Source: Apilactobacillus quenuiae (lineage in GTDB: Bacteria; Bacillota; Bacilli; Lactobacillales; Lactobacillaceae). From it: 64,000 nt of DNA. Numbering within the stretch: position 1 is the stretch's first letter; each line of letters begins with the position of its first letter. Positions 9,479-19,071 of the stretch are shown piece by piece. Under the pieces are notes generated by a model. It worked only from the letters and a program-made list of their open reading frames with translations. It was not told the origin of the DNA and ran no database searches. The position numbers and the translations under genes are program-made. The stretch covers positions 186,001 to 250,000 of the forward strand of contig NZ_POSN01000001.1 in NCBI RefSeq assembly GCF_002994005.1, read 5' to 3'.

Positions 9479-10333
9479 TTATTCACTATAATACATTAAA
9501 GCAAATGCCCCTAAACCACCATAAGTTGCTATGATAGGTACAGTTTCACGCATTACTATTTTGACATTTGGACAAATAGATTCTACTTCAGCTTTGATTT
9601 TATTAGTGAAATCAGTTGAACCAACATATGAAATACCAATATTTTTTATATTTTTGTTTTTAAGAGTTTCCTTCATTTCAGGATAAACATATTGAATAAA
9701 ATATTTATGAATTGATTTCAAGCCACGACCTTTAGAATCAACTGTTATATCGCCATTAATTAATTTAACTACTACTTTAATATTTAATAAATTAGATATT
9801 GTTCCTGCCCATGGTTTTAGACGACCGCCCTTAACAATATTGTCTAAGTTTAAAATGCCCATATAAAGTTTCGTATTTTTACGAACATCATAAACTGCTT
9901 GAATAATTTCTTCCATATTTTTTCCTTGTTTTGACATTTCAGCTGCTTTTAATACTTGAAAAGCTAATGAACGATCAGTAGTTAAGCTGTCAATAACTTT
10001 AACATTAGATTTTGATAAATTAGCTGCTTCACAAGCGGTTTTATAAGTTCCACTAATTTTACTATCTAAATTTATTGATAAAACATCACTACCATCAGCA
10101 CCTAATTTATCAAATTTTTCAATGAATTTTCCTAAAGGTGGCTGACTGGTCTTTGGCAGCCCCTTAGAAGTTTGCATTTTTTCATAAAATTCTTCATTAG
10201 TTATAGTTTCACGTTCTGTGTAAACAGTATCATCAATCATAACTGATAAAGGCACGATACTAATATCATAATTAGTAATTTCTTCATCGGTTAATCCTGC
10301 TGTTGAATCAGTAACAATTTTAATCTTTGACAT
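9479..10333 (-). CDS. DegV family fatty acid-binding protein
   Basis: Binds fatty acids; in Gram-positives some members (FakB) present fatty acid to the kinase FakA. The 284-residue protein opens with KIKIVTDSTAGLT, then TSQPPLG, the ISGTY stretch with DSKISGTYKTA, and VVKGGRLKPW, all DegV features. An upstream in-frame GTG at 10348 would add five residues, but AAGGTGAT lies 5 to 6 bases before the ATG at 10333, so I use that start. Whether this copy works with a fatty acid kinase cannot be told here; no fakA is in the window. Confidence 0.9.
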   Translation of the reverse strand: MSKIKIVTDSTAGLTDEEITNYDISIVPLSVMIDDTVYTERETITNEEFYEKMQTSKGLPKTSQPPLGKFIEKFDKLGADGSDVLSINLDSKISGTYKTACEAANLSKSNVKVIDSLTTDRSLAFQVLKAAEMSKQGKNMEEIIQAVYDVRKNTKLYMGILNLDNIVKGGRLKPWAGTISNLLNIKVVVKLINGDITVDSKGRGLKSIHKYFIQYVYPEMKETLKNKNIKNIGISYVGSTDFTNKIKAEVESICPNVKIVMRETVPIIATYGGLGAFALMYYSE

Positions 10334-10359
10334 TACTATCACCTTCACTGAAAGTTAGA

Positions 10360-10851
10360 TTATTTTCTTTCAAATACATCAAATTTATGTGGATATATAT
10401 TTTTACTATCTACTTTCCCTAATTTTTCTTTAATTAAATTAAACTTATCATAATTTATTTCAGGCATTTTTGTATCACCATCAAATTCATGATCAATCAA
10501 AGTACGGTATAGTCTATCAACATATGGAAGCAGTAGTTTAAATATTTGGGAACCACCAACCACAAATATTTCTTTATCTTTATTATCATTAGCAAATTTC
10601 AAAAAGTCATTTACATCATGAACAACCATTACTTCATCTGGGAAATTATTATCTGCTTGATGTGTTAGGACAACATTTAAACGATTAGGCAATGGTCTAC
10701 CAAAGCTTTTGTAAGTCTTGGCACCTGCTAATATTATATTATTGGTAGTCGTTTGCTTAAAATAATGCATATCTGCTGGCAATCTCCAAGGTAAATTACC
10801 ATTTACACCAATAATATGGCCTTTTGATTCAGCCCATAAATAAGAAATCAT
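10360..10851 (-). CDS. folA: Dihydrofolate reductase
   Basis: Reduces dihydrofolate to tetrahydrofolate with NADPH. The 163-residue protein resembles the L. casei enzyme: LPWRLPADMHYF carries the catalytic acid Asp27, and VVGGSQIF and the FEGDTKMP-like DGDTKMPEI follow. One oddity is the cofactor loop, which reads AGAKTYKS where most DHFRs have GR(K/R)TYES, so the usual cofactor-contacting arginine is Ala44. It lies directly downstream of thyA (15 bases), the classic thyA-dfrA pair that regenerates the folate oxidised in dTMP synthesis. Confidence 0.95.
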   Translation of the reverse strand: MISYLWAESKGHIIGVNGNLPWRLPADMHYFKQTTTNNIILAGAKTYKSFGRPLPNRLNVVLTHQADNNFPDEVMVVHDVNDFLKFANDNKDKEIFVVGGSQIFKLLLPYVDRLYRTLIDHEFDGDTKMPEINYDKFNLIKEKLGKVDSKNIYPHKFDVFERK

Positions 10852-10866
10852 ATTATCATCTCCATT

Positions 10867-11817
10867 TTAAACTGCAACTGGTGCTTTAATTGGATCATGA
10901 TGCTTATAATCGATAACTTTAATATCATTAATATCATAATCAAAAATGCTCTTTTTATCAGGATTCAACCACAATTTAGGTGCTTGATAAGGTTCTCTGG
11001 ATAGTTGTGTTTCAATTTGTTCAATGTGATTAGAATAGATATGTGCATCGCCCAAAGTATGAATAAAATCACCTGGTTTTAATCCACATTCCTTAGCAAT
11101 TAAAGATGTCAATAGTGCATAACTAGCAATATTAAATGGTACTCCTAAAAAGACATCACCTGAGCGTTGATATAATTGGCAGCTTAATTTACCATCATTG
11201 ACGTAAAATTGAAACATTGTATGACATGGTGGCAATGCCATTGAAGGAATATCTTCTGGATTCCAAGCAGAAACAATTAGTCTTCTAGAATTAGGATTCG
11301 TTTTGATTTGTTTAATAACATTTTTAATTTGGTCAATAGTACCACCTGTAGATTTCTTCCAATGACGCCATTGACTTCCGTAAACTAGTCCTAAGTCACC
11401 ATATTTATCAGCAAATTGGTCATCCTCTAAAATTTTTTGACAAAATTTCTTTTTTTCTGCTAAATAAACTTTTTTAAATTCCTCATCTTCATTTGCACGT
11501 AAACCAAAATTAGTCATGTCAGGGCCATCATAATCTTTTGACTCAACAAAAGATTTAAATGCCCATTCATCCCAAATATGATTCTTATGCTGTAATAAAT
11601 ATTTAATATTAGTTTGTCCATGTAAGAACCAAAGCAGTTCACTTTTAATTAATCCAAAAGGAACTTTTTTGGTTGTAAGCAATGGAAAACCTTGGCTTAA
11701 GTCAAAACGCATTTGATAACCAAATGTACTAATCGTTCCAGTACCCGTGCGATCTCCTTTTTTATGCCCATTTTTTAAAATGTATTTTGCTAAATTCAAA
11801 TAAGTATCTTCAAGCAT
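10867..11817 (-). CDS. thyA: Thymidylate synthase
   Basis: Makes dTMP from dUMP with methylene-tetrahydrofolate. Starting at the ATG at 11817 gives 316 residues, the length of L. casei thymidylate synthase, with the catalytic cysteine at residue 198 (ALPPCHT) exactly as in that enzyme. The lactobacillus-type insertion (about residues 90-140) is present. A longer in-frame reading to 11859 is rejected because AGGAG lies 8 bases before the 11817 ATG and the extension would run into the preceding gene. It is followed by folA. Confidence 0.97.
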   Translation of the reverse strand: MLEDTYLNLAKYILKNGHKKGDRTGTGTISTFGYQMRFDLSQGFPLLTTKKVPFGLIKSELLWFLHGQTNIKYLLQHKNHIWDEWAFKSFVESKDYDGPDMTNFGLRANEDEEFKKVYLAEKKKFCQKILEDDQFADKYGDLGLVYGSQWRHWKKSTGGTIDQIKNVIKQIKTNPNSRRLIVSAWNPEDIPSMALPPCHTMFQFYVNDGKLSCQLYQRSGDVFLGVPFNIASYALLTSLIAKECGLKPGDFIHTLGDAHIYSNHIEQIETQLSREPYQAPKLWLNPDKKSIFDYDINDIKVIDYKHHDPIKAPVAV

Positions 11818-11828
11818 TCTATAAACTC

Positions 11829-13727
11829 CTATTCTGCAAATTGACTTAAATATTCCCAACGTTGCATTTTTTGATTAGATTGTTTGTTTAATTTATCAAC
11901 TTGTGATTGTAAATCAGCCAACTTATCATAGTCATCACCATAGTTTTGCATTTCTGATTGAAGAGATGAACTTTTAGAATCCAATTTATCAATTTCATCT
12001 TCTAACCCATCAAACTCAATCTGTTCAGCATAAGTTAGCTTTGTTTTCTTATTTGCATTACTTTTCTTTAACTTATTATCTTCATTAGATTTTTTATTAT
12101 TTTTATCATTAGTTTTATTGCTAGTATCATTTTTCAAACTAGCTAAATAATCAGTAAATAATCCAACATGTTGTTCAATTTTACCGTTACCATCAAAGAT
12201 TAATAGCTTATTAGAAACCTTATCTAAGAAGTAACGATCATGGGAAACTGTAATAACTGTTCCAGCAAAGCCTTTAATATAATCTTCAAGAACTGTTAAT
12301 GTCGATATATCCAGGTCATTAGTAGGTTCATCTAGTAACAATACATTAGGTTGTTGCATTAATAATTTTAATAAATATAAACGGCGCTTTTCCCCACCTG
12401 ACAATTTACGAATCAATGTTCCATGCATAAACTTAGGAAATAAAAATTGTTCTAATAAATCAGTAACACTAATTTTATTTCCAGTATTATCAGTAACATT
12501 TTCTCCAACATCCGTTAAATATTTAATCACTCTTTTATCATCAGGAATAGGTTCGGTTTGTTGAGTATAATATGCCATTTTAACAGTTTCACCAATTTCA
12601 ACAACCCCACTATCTGGCTGAATTTTACCAGCAATAACATTTAATAATGATGATTTTCCAGCTCCGTTTTCTCCACTAATACCAATTCTTTCATTAGGTT
12701 GTACTAACAGACTAAAATCATTTAATATTTTTTTATTATCTAAAGTCAAATTAGTATCTTTCAATTCAATAACCTTTTTACCCAAGCGTTGTTGACCAAG
12801 GGTAATGTCAACATCTTCATCTGTTTGTAGGTTTCCAACATTATTTTTTAAATCATTAAAACGATTAATACGAGCTTGTTGCTTAGTAGAACGAGCTTTA
12901 GCTCCCTTTTTCATCCAAGCTAACTCTTGCTTGTATAATCGTTGCTTTTTATGTTCAGCATTAACTTCAAAATCAACGCGCTCAGCTTTTTGTTGTACAT
13001 ATTTTTCGTAATTACCTTCATACTCATATAGTTTTCCAAAAGATAATTCCCAAATATTATTAGCAATATTATCTAGAAAGTAACGATCATGAGTTACAAA
13101 GAGTAATGATCCTTTATATTTAGCTAATAAATCTTGTAGCCAATCGATAGAATCAAAATCCAAATGATTAGTAGGCTCATCTAAAATTAACAAATCTGGA
13201 GATTGTATCAATACTTGCGCTAATCCTACACGTCGTTTTTGACCACCTGATAGTGTTGATACTTTTTGATTCATATCATTAATTTTAAGTTGCGTTAAAA
13301 TAGTTTTAACGTCACTTTCAGCATTCCAAGCATCTTCTTCGTTCATTTTTTCTTCAGCAGACAAATATTGATGCTCTGCTTTTTCATCTTCTGGATGTTT
13401 CGAATAAACATCTAAAGTATGTTCATAATGTCTAATTGTATTAAAAATATCTTGACTACCAGCAAAGACAGCATCAAGAACTGTCAATGATTCATCCAAC
13501 ACTGGCTCTTGCTTCAAATAACCAATTGTATATGTCTTGGAAGTAATAATATTACCAGTGGAATCATGGTCAAACCCAGAAATAACATTTAATAAAGAAG
13601 TTTTACCACTACCATTAGTCCCAATTAATCCAATTCGATCGTGCTCTTTAATAATGAAATTTAAATCTTTAAAAAGTGTTTTCTCACCATACGTTTTAGT
13701 TAAGTTTTCCGCTCTTAAAGTTTGCAC
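11829..13727 (-). CDS. ABC-F family ATPase, Uup/YfmR-like
   Basis: A soluble tandem ABC protein with no membrane domain, of the ribosome-acting ABC-F family. Two nucleotide-binding domains show Walker A ([11 protein letters not shown] and [11 protein letters not shown]), signatures LSGGQ and LSGGE, and Walker [14 protein letters not shown] and [12 protein letters not shown]. The Lys/Asn-rich linker and C-terminal coiled coil (about 555-630, from [17 protein letters not shown]) resemble Uup/YfmR. YfmR-type proteins are linked to relieving stalled ribosomes. It is not obviously an antibiotic resistance ABC-F. The start is GTG, with its RBS inside the end of cca, 4 bases upstream. Confidence 0.9.
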   Translation of the reverse strand: MQTLRAENLTKTYGEKTLFKDLNFIIKEHDRIGLIGTNGSGKTSLLNVISGFDHDSTGNIITSKTYTIGYLKQEPVLDESLTVLDAVFAGSQDIFNTIRHYEHTLDVYSKHPEDEKAEHQYLSAEEKMNEEDAWNAESDVKTILTQLKINDMNQKVSTLSGGQKRRVGLAQVLIQSPDLLILDEPTNHLDFDSIDWLQDLLAKYKGSLLFVTHDRYFLDNIANNIWELSFGKLYEYEGNYEKYVQQKAERVDFEVNAEHKKQRLYKQELAWMKKGAKARSTKQQARINRFNDLKNNVGNLQTDEDVDITLGQQRLGKKVIELKDTNLTLDNKKILNDFSLLVQPNERIGISGENGAGKSSLLNVIAGKIQPDSGVVEIGETVKMAYYTQQTEPIPDDKRVIKYLTDVGENVTDNTGNKISVTDLLEQFLFPKFMHGTLIRKLSGGEKRRLYLLKLLMQQPNVLLLDEPTNDLDISTLTVLEDYIKGFAGTVITVSHDRYFLDKVSNKLLIFDGNGKIEQHVGLFTDYLASLKNDTSNKTNDKNNKKSNEDNKLKKSNANKKTKLTYAEQIEFDGLEDEIDKLDSKSSSLQSEMQNYGDDYDKLADLQSQVDKLNKQSNQKMQRWEYLSQFAE

Positions 13728-13731
13728 AAAA

Positions 13732-14943
13732 TCACTCTTTCAAATATTGTTTTGTAAAATTAATTATATCATCAGTATCATTATCTATATTGCCAATAAT
13801 AACTTGTTTTTCAATCTCATCTAGTACTTTGCCAAGCATTGGTCCAGGCTTTATAATTCCATTTTTAATTAAAATCCCACCATTAATTGATAATTGTTTT
13901 TTATTTTTTATTGGTAAACAATTATATTTATCTTTCAACAATTCATTGTCGATTGAGAATCCATAAAAAGATGCAATGTAATTTGCTTCAATTAAAAGAT
14001 GTTTGCCGGTTTGATACATTAGGAATTCACTCATCTCATCATTTTTAATAGAATTTAATGCACGACAACAAATTTGAGTACTTTTTATAATATCATTAGA
14101 AGCTTTCCAAGCTTTCAATAAATTACTGATTTGTTCTTTACCAAAATTAAATTCAAAACAAATTAAGCTCCATACTTCTACTTCATTATTTAAGTTAAGA
14201 TTTTTCAAATGTGAAATGTCAGATAATTGTTTTCTGTAATTATCAAAAAAAGGAACATGCAAATACATATCAGTGCTTAACATGTCATCAATTCCCTGTT
14301 TGGGTCTTAATCCTTTCATCATCTTAATAAATTCTACATAAATTCTTTCAATAGCGATTTTTTCTAATAGTGAACTATGTCTTTTGATAGCATTAAAAGT
14401 GTCGCTTTCAATATTAAAATCCAATTTACTAGCAAATCTCACTGCACGCATCATTCTTAATGCATCTTCATTAAATCTTTCATTAGGATCACCAACAGCT
14501 CGAATGATTTTTCTTTCTATATCTTTAATTCCACCAAATAAATCAGTAACTTCACCATTTTCGCGCATTGCTAAAGCATTAATCGTAAAATCACGTCGTT
14601 TTAAGTCTTCTTTTAAAGAACGAACAAATGTTACCTTATCTGGTCTACGATAATCTTGGTAACCGGATTCTGTTCTAAAAGTTGTAATTTCATATCCTTT
14701 TTTATTATCAAGAACCATCACTGTTCCATGTTCAATTCCAGTATCAACAGTTCTTTTAAATAATCTTTTTATTTCTTCAGGATAGGCACTAGAAGCAATA
14801 TCCACATCATGAATATTTTCGCCTATTAGTGTATCTCTAACACTTCCCCCCACAAAGTAAGCTTCATATCCAGCCTCTTCAATTGTCTGCATAACAGGGC
14901 GAGCTTTTTCAAATTCATCAGGTAAATTTTTAATCTTTATCAT
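13732..14943 (-). CDS. cca: CCA tRNA nucleotidyltransferase
   Basis: Adds or repairs the 3' CCA end of tRNAs without a template. The 403-residue protein has the class II nucleotidyltransferase head (FVGGSVRDTLIG, then HDVDIASSAYPEEI with the catalytic aspartates), the RRDFTINALA motif and the EDALRMMRAVRFA motif that reads the incoming base. AGGGG precedes the ATG. It is the first gene of a minus-strand run that reaches at least thyA-folA and is divergent from the recombinase-like gene. Confidence 0.96.
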   Translation of the reverse strand: MIKIKNLPDEFEKARPVMQTIEEAGYEAYFVGGSVRDTLIGENIHDVDIASSAYPEEIKRLFKRTVDTGIEHGTVMVLDNKKGYEITTFRTESGYQDYRRPDKVTFVRSLKEDLKRRDFTINALAMRENGEVTDLFGGIKDIERKIIRAVGDPNERFNEDALRMMRAVRFASKLDFNIESDTFNAIKRHSSLLEKIAIERIYVEFIKMMKGLRPKQGIDDMLSTDMYLHVPFFDNYRKQLSDISHLKNLNLNNEVEVWSLICFEFNFGKEQISNLLKAWKASNDIIKSTQICCRALNSIKNDEMSEFLMYQTGKHLLIEANYIASFYGFSIDNELLKDKYNCLPIKNKKQLSINGGILIKNGIIKPGPMLGKVLDEIEKQVIIGNIDNDTDDIINFTKQYLKE

Positions 14944-14972
14944 TGTTTATACCCCTATCTTTACTATATAAA

Positions 14973-15001
14973 TATTAACAGATAAATAGTATTATTTACA
15001 A
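14973..15001 (-). promoter_or_regulatory. Candidate cca promoter
   Basis: On the minus strand TTGTAA (15001-14996) and TTAATA (14978-14973) are 17 bases apart. The -35 overlaps a possible plus-strand -35, TTTACA (14995-15000), whose partner TATTAT (15020-15025) is 19 bases away, so the two divergent transcripts may share control. Confidence 0.4.
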
Positions 15002-15018
15002 AGTTTTATATTTTTATG

Positions 15019-15044
15019 TTATTATGTTAGTTAAAGTAACTTTT
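15019..15044. repeat. Operator-like repeat, copy 2
   Basis: Nearly identical to 962-988. The inverted repeat AGTTA-AAG-TAACT is at 15029-15041, just downstream of the candidate -10 and 24 bases before the start of the recombinase-like gene. That is a position fitting a repressor site. The regulator is unknown. Confidence 0.5.
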
Positions 15045-15064
15045 GACATTTTAGAGGTGCAAAA

Positions 15065-15898
15065 ATGACTACAAATAATTATCCTTATCAAAAAAGCTTT
15101 GAAAAATACTTAAACATTAACGGACTGGCTAAGGTCACAATTAAAGAATATACAAGCACTTTAATTGATATGTTTGAATATTTATCCAATTTTAATATTG
15201 GTTACCAAAAGAACCACCATGTTAATCAATTGTTTGATCGTGATATCCAACAATACATGAACATGTTAGTTGAAAAAAGACAGATTAATAATTCCACATA
15301 TAACAAAATATTGTCACATATAAATATTTATTTTAAATATTTATTTAGTCATGATTTTTCGGAAAAATTGCCTACTTTAACATTAAAAGGTAGAGATCGT
15401 AACAAGAAATCTAAAATCAACATCAAATGGATCGCAGATATGCCAAAAATTTTAAACAATCCAAATATTCATCCATATACTAAAATGACATTATTATTAA
15501 TAAGCAAAGGTTTTAAGTCTTCGGAATTTTTACAAAGCAATTTTTATAAAATCTTCTTAAAAATCAAATTCAATAATTATGAATCGAAATTTGTCGAACA
15601 ATTTAATGACTTTATTAAACCTATTCAAAATAAACAATCTTCAAAAGATATATTTTTAAAGCAGCGGCTTTCCAATGATCCTCATTTAACTTTACCTGGA
15701 CTGCATAAATATCTAAAACCAAGTGAAGAATATCTATCATTTAGTCTAAGCCCAACTGATCTATTTCAAGGTTATATTTTAAATTATGTAGTAAAAAATC
15801 CAGGAGAAAATGAATTTGAGCTTTCAAATCATCTTAATCTGGATTTAGCATCAGTTCTTTATTATAAAAAATTATCAACAAAAACAATAGAAGACTAA
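15065..15898 (+). CDS. Degenerate tyrosine-recombinase-like protein
   Basis: A 277-residue protein. Its first about 95 residues look like the SAM-like core-binding domain of XerC/XerD (SFEKYLNINGLAKVTIKEYT). The region aligned to the catalytic domain has lost most key residues: the first arginine block reads SKGFKSSEF with Lys151 instead of Arg, and the HxxR block reads SPTDLFQGY with neither His nor Arg. A possible His256 and Tyr266/267 remain. It is therefore unlikely to recombine DNA and may be a domesticated DNA-binding protein. AGAGGTG precedes the ATG. It is the only plus-strand gene in a long minus-strand region and overlaps the TPR gene tail-to-tail by 4 bases. Confidence 0.75.
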   Translation: MTTNNYPYQKSFEKYLNINGLAKVTIKEYTSTLIDMFEYLSNFNIGYQKNHHVNQLFDRDIQQYMNMLVEKRQINNSTYNKILSHINIYFKYLFSHDFSEKLPTLTLKGRDRNKKSKINIKWIADMPKILNNPNIHPYTKMTLLLISKGFKSSEFLQSNFYKIFLKIKFNNYESKFVEQFNDFIKPIQNKQSSKDIFLKQRLSNDPHLTLPGLHKYLKPSEEYLSFSLSPTDLFQGYILNYVVKNPGENEFELSNHLNLDLASVLYYKKLSTKTIED

Positions 15899-17157
15899 TA
15901 GTCGCGATAATCTTCTAACATTAATGCAGCTTCATCATCGGACGGTACAGCTTGAACATATATTTCAAGCAATGATATAGCATTGTTAATATCTCCACTT
16001 TCTCTAAAGAATAAAGATGCAGACTTTAAGAAAGTTGTATTATCCATAAAGTATGGTTTCGCAGCCAAATAATATTTATGAGCTTCATTAATATCATCAA
16101 TTGCAGCATAAGATTTAGCTAAATTCCAATAAAATTGAGGATCCATCTCATGATCATCTAAATATGAAGATAATAAGTTAATGTTGTCTTCATATTTTTC
16201 TTCAGAAACAAATAAGTTAGATAACTCAAGAACAATTTCAATATCATCAGGATTAATTTTATTACCTTGCACTAAATAGTTCTCAGCAAGTTCTTTATTA
16301 TCCACCTTGGTTGCCGTACGGGCACTTAACAAATACAATTTTTCATTATATTGATCAACGCTAAGTCCTTCTTGATATACTAATAAAGCATCTTCTTCCT
16401 TATTCTGTTTTTCTAATGCTTGTCCTAAATAAGGATATAAAGTTGCATATTGAGGATCACTTTCACGAAGTTCTTGAAATAAATCAATTGATTTATCATA
16501 GTCTTTTAGCTGTAAATAAGTAAAAGCAGTTTCAAATTTAACATCAGAAGTCATATCAATTGTTTTAATTTGCTTTAAATAACCAATTGCATGTTCAAAC
16601 TTACTATCATTAGCATAAGAAATTCCAACTCTTTCAACTAGATTAACTGAAGAAATATTGGTTACCCCTTCTTTAATTAGTCCTAAATACAATGGAATTG
16701 CTTTGTTATACTCACCCATAGTAAATAAAAGTTCAGCTAAAGCAAACGTTATAACATTTTCATGAGGCGCTAATTCTTTAGCTTTCAGTAGCTTTTCTCT
16801 ACTTACGTCTAACAAACCTTGTGTTTGATATAAATCTGCTTGAGTCACTAAAGATTGTAAATAAGCATCAGAATCAGCAGAAATAATGCTTAATTGGGAT
16901 AATGCTTCATCTGTTTTGCCTTCACTAATTAAAATATCTGAAATATCAACTCTTAAACTATCTTCATCAGGAAACTTTTTTAGCAATTTTTGATATATTT
17001 TTTTAGCCTGTTCACTAAATCCATATGAATATAATTCTTCAGCTAGTGAATAAAGCATATCATCACTATCATGATGATATGCTAAATTATATTGTTTATT
17101 AAAATCATCAATTTTACCAGATTCTAAAAATTCTAATGCTTTTTCAGAATAACTCAT
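15895..17157 (-). CDS. Tetratricopeptide repeat protein
   Basis: A 420-residue, almost entirely helical protein made of consecutive 34-residue TPR units from residue 1 to the end, with repeated patterns such as YNKAIPLYLGLI, YDKSIDLFQEL and INNAISLLEIY. There is no signal peptide or membrane segment, so it is probably cytosolic and acts as a protein-binding scaffold. The partner is unknown. A TPR protein downstream of hup is common in lactobacilli. GGGAGGA precedes the ATG. Confidence 0.88.
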   Translation of the reverse strand: MSYSEKALEFLESGKIDDFNKQYNLAYHHDSDDMLYSLAEELYSYGFSEQAKKIYQKLLKKFPDEDSLRVDISDILISEGKTDEALSQLSIISADSDAYLQSLVTQADLYQTQGLLDVSREKLLKAKELAPHENVITFALAELLFTMGEYNKAIPLYLGLIKEGVTNISSVNLVERVGISYANDSKFEHAIGYLKQIKTIDMTSDVKFETAFTYLQLKDYDKSIDLFQELRESDPQYATLYPYLGQALEKQNKEEDALLVYQEGLSVDQYNEKLYLLSARTATKVDNKELAENYLVQGNKINPDDIEIVLELSNLFVSEEKYEDNINLLSSYLDDHEMDPQFYWNLAKSYAAIDDINEAHKYYLAAKPYFMDNTTFLKSASLFFRESGDINNAISLLEIYVQAVPSDDEAALMLEDYRDY

Positions 17158-17194
17158 ATAAAATTCCTCCCATAATAAAATTTGGAGATAATAT

Positions 17195-17239
17195 AAAAAA
17201 GAGTCAGTTCGACATCATTAGCCGAACTGGCTCTTTTTA
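17195..17239 (-). terminator. hup terminator
   Basis: A 15-bp stem (17197-17211 with 17223-17237, one G-U pair) flanked by A and T tracts lies between hup and the TPR gene. The flanking tracts would allow termination in either direction. Confidence 0.85.
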
Positions 17240-17257
17240 TCAATAAAGTCAACTGTT

Positions 17258-17533
17258 TTATTTAACAGCATCCTTTAAAGCTTTACCTGGCTTGAATGCA
17301 GGTACTTTACTTGCAGGAATTTGAATTTCTGCACCAGTTTGAGGGTTACGACCCTTACGAGCGGCACGTTCACGTACTTCGAAATTACCAAAACCGATTA
17401 GTTGTACCTTTTCGCCTTTAGCCATGTTGTCTTGGATTGAACCAAAAACAGCATCTACAGCAGCAGTTGCATCCTTCTTAGTTAAACCAGTTTTTTCAGC
17501 AACATTACTTACTAATTCTGCCTTGTTAGCCAT
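17258..17533 (-). CDS. hup: Nucleoid protein HU
   Basis: The 91-residue HU dimer subunit, which bends and compacts DNA. It begins [20 protein letters not shown] and has [20 protein letters not shown], the beta-arm region whose proline intercalates in DNA, then [13 protein letters not shown]. The codon use is GC-richer than its neighbours, as expected for a highly expressed gene. GGGAGGTG precedes the ATG. It is transcribed as a single gene ending in a strong terminator. Confidence 0.97.
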   Translation of the reverse strand: MANKAELVSNVAEKTGLTKKDATAAVDAVFGSIQDNMAKGEKVQLIGFGNFEVRERAARKGRNPQTGAEIQIPASKVPAFKPGKALKDAVK

Positions 17534-17620
17534 GTGTTTTCACCTCCCAATAGTTCGGAAAACAATCAATGCTTTTCGACATATGTAATAACAACATTTT
17601 TGGTGTCATTACATTTATTC

Positions 17621-17649
17621 AAGATATCACATAAAGCCCTACAATTCAA
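17621..17649 (-). promoter_or_regulatory. Candidate hup promoter
   Basis: On the minus strand TTGAAT (17649-17644) and TATCTT (17626-17621) are 17 bases apart. That would leave a leader of about 85 bases before the hup ATG. Confidence 0.35.
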
Positions 17650-17685
17650 TCATTTAATGGCTATTTTAATAAAAAGTCTGCAAAA

Positions 17686-18993
17686 CTACTTACGTTTTCT
17701 AGTAATAAGTTTAATTGGAGTTCCAGAAAAATCAAAATGCGTCCTAATTTGATTATCCAAATATCTTTCATAAGAAAAGTGCATAAGTTCTTCATCATTT
17801 ACGAAAATTACAATTGTAGGTGGCGCAGTTCTGATCTGAGTAGCATAATAGATTCTAAGCTTTCTACCTTTAATACTAGGAGTTGGCGTCATCGCAATGG
17901 CATCCATAATCACATCATTTAAATTGGAAGATGAAATTCGCTTAGAATGATTTTCATTAACCTTTTTAATTAAAACTGGCAACTTGGTTAATCTTTGCTT
18001 AGTTAGTGCTGAAACAAAGATTGTCGGTGCATATGATAGATATTGAAATTGAGTTCTAATTCCAGCTTCAAATTCACGTTGAGTTGAACTTGTTTTTTTA
18101 AGGGTATCCCATTTATTTACAACAATGATTACCCCTTTGCCACCTTCATGGGCATAACCAGCAATCCGTTTATCTTGTTCACGTATACCTTCTTCAGCAT
18201 TAATCACAATTAGTGCAACATCACTATTATCAATCGATCGCATAGCACGCATTACAGAATAACGTTCAGTATTTTCATATACTTTTCCACGTTTTCTTAA
18301 ACCAGCAGTATCAACCATCGTATATTCTTGACCATCTTGAATAAATTTCGTATTAATTGCATCTCTAGTTGTACCAGCAACATCAGAAACAATTACTCTC
18401 TTTTCACCCAGAATAGCATTTACTAATGATGATTTACCAACATTAGGACGTCCAATCAAGCTAAACTTAATACTATCATCATCATTATTATCTGTTTGTT
18501 CAGAAAAGTTTTTAATAACTTCATCTAATAAATCACCCAGTCCTAACCCATGTGCTCCAGAGATTGGATATGGATCACCAAAACCTAATGAATAAAAGTC
18601 ATATATATCAGCACGAGCTTCAAAATTATCTACTTTATTAACTGCTAATACAACAGGTTTATTAGTTCTGTATAAGATTCTAGCAACGTTATCATCAGCA
18701 TTTGTGATGCCTTCTTTACCATTAACCATAAATATAATAACATCTGCTTCATCAATAGCAATTTCAGCTTGAGCTGTAATTTGTTTAACGAACGGTTGAT
18801 TATTAATTTCAATTCCACCAGTATCAATCATACTAAATTCATGACCCAACCATTCTCCATGAGAATAAATTCTGTCTCTTGTAACACCTGGAGTATCCTC
18901 AACAATAGATATTCTTTCTCCAGCAATTCTATTAAAAATTGTAGACTTACCTACATTAGGACGTCCAACAATTGCAACAACGGGTAATCCCAT
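17686..18993 (-). CDS. der: Ribosome-associated GTPase Der (EngA)
   Basis: A double-GTPase needed for 50S subunit assembly. Both G domains are complete: [13 protein letters not shown] and NKVD in the first, [13 protein letters not shown] and NKWD in the second, followed by a KH-like C-terminal domain ending in the basic tail LITRKRK. The 435-residue length is standard. AAAGGGTGA precedes the ATG. It is 78 bases downstream of the rpsA-like gene, from which it is separated by a terminator. Confidence 0.97.
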   Translation of the reverse strand: MGLPVVAIVGRPNVGKSTIFNRIAGERISIVEDTPGVTRDRIYSHGEWLGHEFSMIDTGGIEINNQPFVKQITAQAEIAIDEADVIIFMVNGKEGITNADDNVARILYRTNKPVVLAVNKVDNFEARADIYDFYSLGFGDPYPISGAHGLGLGDLLDEVIKNFSEQTDNNDDDSIKFSLIGRPNVGKSSLVNAILGEKRVIVSDVAGTTRDAINTKFIQDGQEYTMVDTAGLRKRGKVYENTERYSVMRAMRSIDNSDVALIVINAEEGIREQDKRIAGYAHEGGKGVIIVVNKWDTLKKTSSTQREFEAGIRTQFQYLSYAPTIFVSALTKQRLTKLPVLIKKVNENHSKRISSSNLNDVIMDAIAMTPTPSIKGRKLRIYYATQIRTAPPTIVIFVNDEELMHFSYERYLDNQIRTHFDFSGTPIKLITRKRK

Positions 18994-19020
18994 CTAAAAG
19001 TCACCCTTTCTATTAATAAT

Positions 19021-19058
19021 AAAAAAATATCCTTCAACAAAAAGAAGGATATTTTTAA
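19021..19058 (-). terminator. Terminator of the rpsA-like gene
   Basis: A perfect 13-bp stem (19023-19035 with 19044-19056) ends in a T tract on the minus strand, between the rpsA-like gene and der. Confidence 0.85.
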
Positions 19059-19071
19059 AGATTATAAACTA

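Noticed and set aside
15065-15898. The recombinase-like gene as an active integrase of a mobile element
   Set aside because: Catalytic arginines are missing, there are no att-like direct repeats or cargo genes beside it, and the flanking gene order is that of a normal chromosome.
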